The notes below the pieces were generated by a model. The model worked only from the letters and a program-made list of their open reading frames with translations, did no database searches and had not been told where the DNA came from. Of a stretch of DNA of 9,872 nucleotides, positions 4,919 through 9,872 are shown one piece after another. Source of the DNA: Deltaproteobacteria bacterium. GTDB taxonomy: Bacteria > Desulfobacterota > Binatia > UBA9968. Location of the stretch: the NCBI GenBank assembly GCA_016183145.1, contig JACPFE010000205.1:1-9872 (forward strand), in the 5' to 3' direction. Within the stretch, counting starts at the first letter, position 1; each line of letters opens with the position of its first letter. The position numbers and the translations under genes are program-made.

Positions 4919-6046
4919 GTGGAATCGCTATCGCCGCTGTCGCTCATTCTGTTATTTTTCTCCGGCCTCATCCTGCTTGGTTGGATTTTTCTCCGGCGGC
5001 TTCAATCGCTGCTTGGGGAAAAGCGCGAGGATGGTTCGTTGCTGCTGATGCAGCAGCAGATCGCTCAATTGCGCGGGCAGATCAGCCAGGTGCTGGACAG
5101 CGGCGCGCAGATGATCCAGCAACAGTTGGGCCAGGTGCTCGGCCACGTGAACGATCGGCTCAAGGAAAACGCGGAAGTCCTGCAAAAGACCCAACAGAGC
5201 CTCGGCGAGCGGCTGGACAACGCCGCCCGGGTCGTCGGCGACGTGCAAAAGAGCCTGGGAGGCCTTGAAGAGGCGAACCGCAGGATATACGAGGTCGGCA
5301 AAGATATCGCGTCGCTCCAGGAAATTCTCCGCGCGCCCAAATTGCGCGGCGGCTTGGGCGAGTTTTTGTTGGAAGACTTGCTCGCTCAGGTTCTCCCGCC
5401 CGACCATGTTTCGACCCAATACCGCTTCCGTAGCGGCGAGAAGGCCGACGCGGTGATCAAGCTCGGCAACTCGCTGGTGCCGGTGGATGCGAAGTTCCCG
5501 CTGGAGAATTTCAAGCGCGCCCTGGCGGCGGCTACCGATGAGGAGCGAACGCGCGCCAAAAAACAGTTTACCACCGACGTTAAAAAGCATATCGATGCCA
5601 TCGCGCAAAAATATATTCTGCCCGATGAGGGCACCTATGACTTTGCCTTGATGTATATCCCCGCAGAGAACGTCTATTATGAAACGATCATTAAAGATGA
5701 GTCCGCCGGCGAAAAGTCTTTAAGCGAGTACGCGTTGGGCAAGCGAGTGATTCCGGTTTCTCCGGGAAGTTTTTACGCCTATCTCCAGGCCATCGTGCTC
5801 GGTCTCAAAGGGATGAAGGTCGAGGAGCGCGCCAAAGAAATCATCCGGTACTTAAGCCGCCTGCAAGGCGACTTTGCGCGCTTTAGGGACGATTTCGACC
5901 TGGTGGGAAAACATCTGGGCCACGCCCAGTCGAGTTATCAGAGCGCCGACAAGCGTGTCGAGCAATTCGGGCAGAAACTTCTTTCGGCTGAGATCGCACC
6001 CGGGGAACCCGCGGCGATTTCCGCCCTCGAACGCGAGACGGGTTAA
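4919..6046 (+). CDS. rmuC: DNA recombination protein RmuC
   Basis: A 375-residue RmuC-family protein, somewhat shorter than the E. coli protein but within the family range. It has one N-terminal membrane segment (about residues 7-25), a Gln- and Leu-rich coiled coil (about 40-135), then the conserved domain. Within that domain LRGGLGE (142-148), KADAVI (175-180) and VDAKFPLENF (189-198) are visible; the D-x-K of DAK resembles the core of PD-(D/E)xK nucleases. In E. coli loss of RmuC changes the rate of inversion at short inverted repeats, and a nuclease role is proposed. The start is a GTG, chosen because it gives the membrane segment at the usual place; the only preceding sequence is the 17-base gap after the 70-residue gene. 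It is followed after 34 bases by the histidine kinase gene, so co-transcription is likely. No terminator is seen at either junction. Confidence 0.95.
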   Translation: MESLSPLSLILLFFSGLILLGWIFLRRLQSLLGEKREDGSLLLMQQQIAQLRGQISQVLDSGAQMIQQQLGQVLGHVNDRLKENAEVLQKTQQSLGERLDNAARVVGDVQKSLGGLEEANRRIYEVGKDIASLQEILRAPKLRGGLGEFLLEDLLAQVLPPDHVSTQYRFRSGEKADAVIKLGNSLVPVDAKFPLENFKRALAAATDEERTRAKKQFTTDVKKHIDAIAQKYILPDEGTYDFALMYIPAENVYYETIIKDESAGEKSLSEYALGKRVIPVSPGSFYAYLQAIVLGLKGMKVEERAKEIIRYLSRLQGDFARFRDDFDLVGKHLGHAQSSYQSADKRVEQFGQKLLSAEIAPGEPAAISALERETG

Positions 6047-6080
6047 CGGCGCCTTTCGGGATACGGATACGTTCGCACTC

Positions 6081-7529
6081 ATGCGGTTAAGCTTATTTTC
6101 CCGTCTGACCCTCGGTTATTTGACGATCTTCGTCTTGGTAACGGCGGTCAGCGTCTATGCGGTTTCGCAACTCTCTCGCCTTGACGAGCTCACGGGATCG
6201 ATTCTAACCGTTGACAACCGCGTGCTCGAATTGGAGAAGGTTCTCTCCGATCTGCTGCTCTCGCAGAGCCGCTACGAGCAGAGGTTCGTGATCACCAAGG
6301 ACGAGGCGCTGTTCGAGCAGTTCCTTCGCCTCAAGGAAGACTTCAATCTTCAGCTCAGCCAAGCTTTCGCTTTAGGCGACGCTGCGGCGCAAAACCTATT
6401 GACCCAGATCCAAGCCGATTACCACGGTTACCAGGAACTGATTTCCGGCGAAGCCAAACTTCTGAGCGCCCGCAAGGCCTACTCTCAAGCGCAATATAAG
6501 CAGGACAAGGATAAAAAGTTGGACGGGATGCTCGCAGCCTTGGAAAAACTTCGGCTGGGACAGCAGCAAGCGACCTACGGTCGCGTCAGACAACTGGCGG
6601 ATGCGGCGGATCAAGCGCGCCGGGTGTCGCTCTTCATCACCGTCGCTTGTCTTATCGCAATCCTGCTACTGTCCCTGCTCATAACCCGAAGTATCACGCG
6701 GCCGGTCGCGCTGCTCAAGAGCAAGACCCGCGACATCGCCGAAGGACGCTTTGACGCGGGCCTGCGCATCAGCTCGCCGCCGGAGATCGCTGAATTGGCG
6801 GCGGCTTTCAACCGCATGTGCGAAAGGCTCGGCGAGCTCGAGCGCATGAAAGCCGATTTTTTTTCCTCCATGTCCCACGAGTTGCGCACGCCCTTGACTT
6901 CGATCAAAGAGGGCACGGGTCTTCTGCTGGATGGCGTCGGCGGCGAAACCACGGACAAGCAAAGAAAACTCTTGACCATTCTCGCCGAGGAGAGCAATCG
7001 ACTGATCGGCGTCGTCAATTCACTGTTGGATTTATCGAAATTGGAAGCGGGGATGTTGAATTACGAGTTTGAGACCGTTAACCTTGATCCGTTGATTCGA
7101 CGGGCCGTCGCCGAAATCGCTCCGCTCGTCGAAGCCAAGCAGATCACGGTGGAGACGGCGATCGAAGGGCCGCTTCCCCCGGCGCGATTGGATCCGGAAC
7201 GCATGTTGCAAGTCCTGCGGAATCTGCTCGGCAACGCCGTCAAGTTTACGCCCAAAGGGGGACAAGTGACGGTGACCGCAACTCTAGTCGACGGCAAGCT
7301 GCAGGTATCCGTCCAAGACTCCGGACCGGGCATACCGGCGGAAAGCCTGACGGCGATATTCGAGAAATTCCATCAAGGCAATCATAAAGGAGCGCACACG
7401 AGACCGGGCACCGGTCTAGGCTTGGCGATTGCCAAAAGTATTATAACCTCCCACGGCGGTGAAATATGGGCGGAAAGCCAGTTTGGCCAGGGCAGCAAGT
7501 TTTTCTTTGTCTTGCCCTGCTCGGCCTAG
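6081..7529 (+). CDS. glrK: Membrane sensor histidine kinase, GlrK (QseE)-like
   Basis: A 482-residue inner-membrane histidine kinase. Order: transmembrane helix 1 (about residues 9-29), a largely helical periplasmic domain (about 30-180) rich in Gln, Leu and charged residues, transmembrane helix 2 (about 183-201), a HAMP domain (about 202-253, with the RSITRPVALL start), then the dimerisation helix with the phosphorylated His266 in SHELRTPLTS. The ATP-binding domain has all its boxes: NLLGNAVKFT (N-box, Asn385), DSGPGI (413-418), FEKFHQ (427-432) and GTGLGLAI (443-450). The open frame extends upstream to 5874, but that part lies out of frame inside rmuC; the ATG at 6081 places the first membrane helix at the N-terminus. 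The GlrK name rests on synteny with the lipoprotein and the GlrR-type regulator that follow, more than on the kinase sequence alone. The last 64 bases overlap the lipoprotein gene in another frame. Confidence 0.9.
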   Translation: MRLSLFSRLTLGYLTIFVLVTAVSVYAVSQLSRLDELTGSILTVDNRVLELEKVLSDLLLSQSRYEQRFVITKDEALFEQFLRLKEDFNLQLSQAFALGDAAAQNLLTQIQADYHGYQELISGEAKLLSARKAYSQAQYKQDKDKKLDGMLAALEKLRLGQQQATYGRVRQLADAADQARRVSLFITVACLIAILLLSLLITRSITRPVALLKSKTRDIAEGRFDAGLRISSPPEIAELAAAFNRMCERLGELERMKADFFSSMSHELRTPLTSIKEGTGLLLDGVGGETTDKQRKLLTILAEESNRLIGVVNSLLDLSKLEAGMLNYEFETVNLDPLIRRAVAEIAPLVEAKQITVETAIEGPLPPARLDPERMLQVLRNLLGNAVKFTPKGGQVTVTATLVDGKLQVSVQDSGPGIPAESLTAIFEKFHQGNHKGAHTRPGTGLGLAIAKSIITSHGGEIWAESQFGQGSKFFFVLPCSA

Positions 7530-8074
7530 TATCGGGTTGCAGCTTGCTGACGGATTTGCGAGAGCGCGCGGAGATTCGCGACGCGATGCTGCAGGGCCAG
7601 GCGCACTTTGCTCGCGGTGATTTTTCCGGCGCGCTCAAGGAATATCAGCGGGTGCAGTCTCTGGCGCAGGAGGCCACGCCTTCGGATGCGGCATCCTTTA
7701 ATATAGCTTTGATATACGCCGATCCTCGCAACCCCCAGAAAGACAACCAGAAAGCCATGGGGGCTTTCCAGGGGGTGATGGCGCGCTACCCCGAGAGCCC
7801 GTGGGCCGATCAGTCGAGGATCTGGATCGCCGCCTTTGAAGACTTGGGGCGATCCCAGCGGGAAATCGAAGAATCGAAGCTGGCGCTGGAGAAATCCAAA
7901 CAGGTCATCGAGCAGTCGCGGCGGGAAGTTGAAAAATCCAAGCAGCTCCTGGATCAATCGAAACAGGAAATCGACAAACTCAAGCAGGAAGTCGAGAAGT
8001 CCAAGCAGGTTCTTGAGAAATCTCGCCAGGTAGATATTGAGATTGAACAGAAAAGGCGCATTCGCGGAAAGTAG
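7466..8074 (+). CDS. QseG-like lipoprotein with helical-repeat domain and heptad coiled coil
   Basis: A 202-residue lipoprotein precursor. The signal peptide has Lys4, a hydrophobic core (FLCLALLGLV) and the lipobox VSGC with the lipidated Cys25. Residue +2 is Ser, not Asp, so sorting to the outer membrane is expected. Residues about 38-127 look like tetratricopeptide-type helices (AHFARGDFSGALKEYQRV, then RYPESPWADQSRIW). Residues 133-188 are eight uninterrupted heptads of the form EVEKSKQ, a probable periplasmic coiled coil. In E. coli the lipoprotein QseG is encoded between the kinase GlrK/QseE and the regulator GlrR/QseF and affects kinase activity; position and architecture match here, although sequence similarity to QseG was not measured. 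The start lies inside the kinase gene; no later in-frame ATG, GTG or TTG keeps the signal peptide. Eight bases separate its stop from the regulator's ATG, so the genes are translationally close. Confidence 0.85.
   Translation: MGGKPVWPGQQVFLCLALLGLVSGCSLLTDLRERAEIRDAMLQGQAHFARGDFSGALKEYQRVQSLAQEATPSDAASFNIALIYADPRNPQKDNQKAMGAFQGVMARYPESPWADQSRIWIAAFEDLGRSQREIEESKLALEKSKQVIEQSRREVEKSKQLLDQSKQEIDKLKQEVEKSKQVLEKSRQVDIEIEQKRRIRGK
7862..8029 (+). repeat. Eight 21-base units encoding the lipoprotein heptads
   Basis: Residues 133-188 form eight heptads: EIEESKL, ALEKSKQ, VIEQSRR, EVEKSKQ, LLDQSKQ, EIDKLKQ, EVEKSKQ, VLEKSRQ. The second position is always I, L or V; the fifth is Ser in all but one. 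The underlying DNA is a degenerate 21-base tandem repeat (AAATCCAAGCAG-like cores with synonymous differences), so it has diverged at the DNA level while the protein pattern is kept. Copy number could vary between strains. Confidence 0.85.
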
Positions 8075-8082
8075 GGTGAGCG

Positions 8083-9510
8083 ATGTCCCTGGGGAAAATT
8101 CTAATCGTCGATGATGATGCCAACCTCTTGGAGCTGATCAAGATGCGGCTCGAATCGGCGCAGTACGAAGTGACCGCCGTACGCGAGGAGGAAAAGGCCA
8201 TTGGTGCGTTCAAGTCGGACGCCTTCGATCTTTGCCTGATCGATTTGATGCTTGCGAACCGGGACGGGATTTCTCTCATGGAAGAGTTCCATGCTGTGAA
8301 TCCTGAAGTTCCCGCGATCATTCTAACGGCCCACGGCACCATCCAGAATGCGGTTGAGGCCATGCGCAGAGGGGCCTACAGCTACCTCACCAAGCCTTTT
8401 GAGCCGCGCGATGTGCTGTTGCAGATCGAGCGAGCGCTGGAAAAACGCAAGCTCAACACCGAGATCCAAAGGCTCAAGGAGCTGCTCCATGAGCAATATG
8501 ATTTCGCCAACATCATCGCGCGCAGCGAAAAGATGCGCTCGGTGTTGGACGTCGTCACGCGCATCGCTAAATTGGATTCCACGGTCTACATCTTCGGCGA
8601 GAGCGGCACGGGAAAGGAATTGATCGCCAAAGCGATCCATCTCGCCAGCGAAAGGAAAGACAAACCCTTCGTCGCGCTCAATTGCGCCGCGTTGCCGGAA
8701 ACGCTTTTGGAGAGCGAGCTGTTCGGTCACGAGCGGGGCGCTTTCACCGGGGCGGTCAAGAGCACCAAGGGCCGGTTCATGCAGGCGGACGGCGGCACGC
8801 TCTTTCTCGATGAGATCGGCGATATGCCGCTGCCGACTCAATCGAAACTGCTGCGCGTTCTCCAGGAGCGACAGTTCTACCCCGTCGGCGGCGAATCGCT
8901 GATGGAAGCCGACGTGAGAGTCATCGTCGCCACCAACAAAGACCTCGCGGAGTTGGTCCAAAAAGGGTTATTCCGGGATGACCTGTATTATCGCATTCAC
9001 GTGATTCCGATCCGGGTCCCGCCGCTCAGAGAGCGCAAGGAAGACGTGCTCCCGTTCGTGGAGCATTTCCTCAAGAAATTCGGTCAGCAGATGAAAAAGG
9101 ACGTCAAAGGAGTGACGCCCGAGGCGTTGAAAAAGCTCATGCTTCATGACTGGCCGGGAAACGTGCGTGAGTTGGAAACGACCATCGAGTACGCGGTCGC
9201 GATGACGCAGAAGGACATGATTACCGAAGATTATATTTTGCACACCAAAGGGAGTTTGCCGGACGGGGGAAAAGACGGACTCGGCCGCGGGCGCCAGGAC
9301 ATGTCAGACGAGCGGCTGCGACCGCTCAAAGATGCGCGGGACGCCTTCGAACGGGATTACCTGGTCCAGGTCCTCGCCATGACCGAAGGCAACATCACCC
9401 AAGCCGCCAAGCTCGCCGGCAAGTACCGCGCGGACTTTTACGATCTGTTAAAAAAGCACGACCTCAAGGTCGAAGAGTTCAAACGCACGAAAACCGCGCT
9501 GCCAAACTGA
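8083..9510 (+). CDS. glrR: Sigma54-dependent response regulator, GlrR (QseF)-like
   Basis: A 475-residue NtrC-class regulator of full length. The receiver domain (about residues 5-118) has the acidic cluster Asp10-Asp12, the phosphorylated Asp54 in CLIDLML, Thr82 in LTAHG and Lys104 in LTKP. The AAA+ domain (about 144-370) has Walker A GESGTGKE (172-179), the sigma54-contacting loop GAFTGA (219-224), Walker [10 protein letters not shown] (238-246) and the RDDLYYR segment (298-304). The C-terminal helix-turn-helix (about 420-467) reads [21 protein letters not shown], with a final LKVEEFK, closely resembling the C-terminus of E. coli GlrR as I recall it. When phosphorylated by the neighbouring kinase it should activate sigma54 promoters; E. 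coli GlrR activates the small RNA gene glmY and rpoE. The ribosome binding site AGGGTGAG ends 2 bases before the ATG and overlaps the lipoprotein stop codon. No matching sigma54 promoter was seen in the window. Confidence 0.93.
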   Translation: MSLGKILIVDDDANLLELIKMRLESAQYEVTAVREEEKAIGAFKSDAFDLCLIDLMLANRDGISLMEEFHAVNPEVPAIILTAHGTIQNAVEAMRRGAYSYLTKPFEPRDVLLQIERALEKRKLNTEIQRLKELLHEQYDFANIIARSEKMRSVLDVVTRIAKLDSTVYIFGESGTGKELIAKAIHLASERKDKPFVALNCAALPETLLESELFGHERGAFTGAVKSTKGRFMQADGGTLFLDEIGDMPLPTQSKLLRVLQERQFYPVGGESLMEADVRVIVATNKDLAELVQKGLFRDDLYYRIHVIPIRVPPLRERKEDVLPFVEHFLKKFGQQMKKDVKGVTPEALKKLMLHDWPGNVRELETTIEYAVAMTQKDMITEDYILHTKGSLPDGGKDGLGRGRQDMSDERLRPLKDARDAFERDYLVQVLAMTEGNITQAAKLAGKYRADFYDLLKKHDLKVEEFKRTKTALPN

Positions 9511-9520
9511 TCGGCAGCGC
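9496..9520. other. Perfect hairpin spanning the glrR stop codon
   Basis: GCGCTGCC (9496-9503) pairs perfectly with GGCAGCGC (9513-9520) around a 9-base loop that contains the TGA stop. No T-run follows on the + strand, so it is not a standard intrinsic terminator; it may protect the message's 3' end or assist Rho-dependent ending. Confidence 0.5.
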
Positions 9521-9669
9521 AAATTCGACGCGCCGGGAATCTGGCAATTAACCTACCCGACGGGTCAAGGACAGTAGGCCCGCCACGGCTGATCAAATCA
9601 TTGGCTCGTTAAACCTCCAGTTTTCTTTTCCTCTTTCCGACCCTTTTCTGGTAGATTGACAAATCACTC

Positions 9670-9692
9670 CCCGCGACGCTTGGTCACGCGGG
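9670..9692. other. Hairpin upstream of the final regulator gene
   Basis: CCCGCGAC (9670-9677) can pair with GTC (9683-9685) and GCGGG (9688-9692) to form an 8-base-pair stem with a 2-base bulge. It lies between a TTGACA (9656-9661) and the start codon at 9727. The TTGACA has no convincing -10 box at the right distance. The hairpin could be an operator or leader structure. The rest of the 9511-9726 gap holds only a pyrimidine-rich tract near 9615-9650. Confidence 0.3.
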
Positions 9693-9726
9693 AATGGCAT
9701 CTGCTGCGGCGAACTTCGAGGAGCCC

Positions 9727-9872
9727 ATGTCGCGGGATAAGCCTGTATTGCGCGCGATTAAGCTGCTTTCCCTTATCGAAAGAAATGCCAACGGCCTGCG
9801 CGTAACGGATATGGCCGAACAGCTCGGGGCGCCCCCGAGGGCTGTTTACCGCGACCTCGACGTTTTGCAGCA
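9727..9872 (+). CDS. Helix-turn-helix regulator, probably YafY/WYL type (5' part only)
   Basis: The first 48 codons of a gene cut by the window end. The visible part is a winged helix-turn-helix: AIKLLSLIERNANGLRVTD, then MAEQLGAPPRAVYRDLDVLQ. The ending YRDLDVLQ is typical of the DeoR/YafY-type HTH found at the N-terminus of WYL-domain regulators; IclR-type regulators begin similarly but rarely have YRDL. The WYL domain itself would lie outside the window, so that part is inference. The start is supported by GAGG at 9718-9721, 5 bases before the ATG. It follows glrR by 216 bases and probably has its own promoter. Confidence 0.75.
   Translation, partial: MSRDKPVLRAIKLLSLIERNANGLRVTDMAEQLGAPPRAVYRDLDVLQ

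Noticed and set aside
4952..5608. 218-residue minus-strand frame inside rmuC
   Set aside because: Leu- and Gln-rich mirror of the RmuC coiled coil; no independent start signal.
5874..6080. 69-residue N-terminal extension of the histidine kinase
   Set aside because: Most of it overlaps rmuC out of frame, and it would bury the first membrane helix behind a basic segment with no domain match. The ATG at 6081 is the natural start.
8323..8961. 212-residue minus-strand frame inside glrR
   Set aside because: Antisense to the receiver and AAA+ domains, which are fully conserved on the + strand.
9656..9684. Sigma70 promoter for the final regulator gene
   Set aside because: TTGACA is present at 9656-9661, but no reasonable -10 box lies 16-18 bases after it.
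9511..9726. Sigma54 promoter after glrR that would suggest a nearby target
   Set aside because: I looked for GG and GC ten bases apart in the usual TGGC/TTGC context and found no candidate.

Overview
The window looks like chromosomal DNA from a Gram-negative, GC-rich, probably environmental bacterium. An outer-membrane-type lipoprotein, a sigma54-dependent response regulator and RmuC all point to a proteobacterial or deltaproteobacteria-like lineage. Several kinds of extragenic palindromic repeat add to that picture, because they are typical of large, repeat-rich genomes of uncultured soil or groundwater lineages. The exact phylum cannot be fixed from the sequence alone. Every gene I can support is on the + strand.

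Positions 1-1563 are repeat-rich. A lone alpha/beta-hydrolase-fold gene (239-1078) has a Cys in place of the nucleophilic Ser and no His at the usual catalytic place. It is flanked by inverted copies of a short hairpin-forming repeat (81-155 and 1103-1124). The 485-base gap after it holds a CACGAAGG-type inverted repeat and a 133-base nested palindrome (1353-1485). A dienelactone hydrolase family gene with an intact Cys-Asp-His triad follows (1564-2283).

Positions 2377-4651 hold the two-step agmatine-to-putrescine route: aguB (N-carbamoylputrescine amidase) and aguA (agmatine deiminase). They are in the same direction but separated by 313 bases containing a CCCTC-type paired repeat and a possible terminator.

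Positions 4648-9510 look like one transcription unit: a strong sigma70-type promoter overlapping the aguA stop codon, a 70-residue unknown protein, rmuC, then histidine kinase, lipoprotein and sigma54 response regulator. The last three have the same order and architecture as enterobacterial glrK-qseG-glrR. The kinase would sense an envelope signal, the lipoprotein would modulate it from the outer membrane, and the GlrR-type regulator would activate sigma54 promoters elsewhere. The lipoprotein start lies inside the kinase gene, and its C-terminus is eight uninterrupted heptads.

The window ends in the first 48 codons of a helix-turn-helix regulator, probably of the YafY/WYL class (from 9727). 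I do not see a clearly new defence, mobile or biosynthetic system. The best leads are the kinase-lipoprotein-regulator module with its coiled-coil lipoprotein, the noncanonical hydrolase, and the nested extragenic palindromes.
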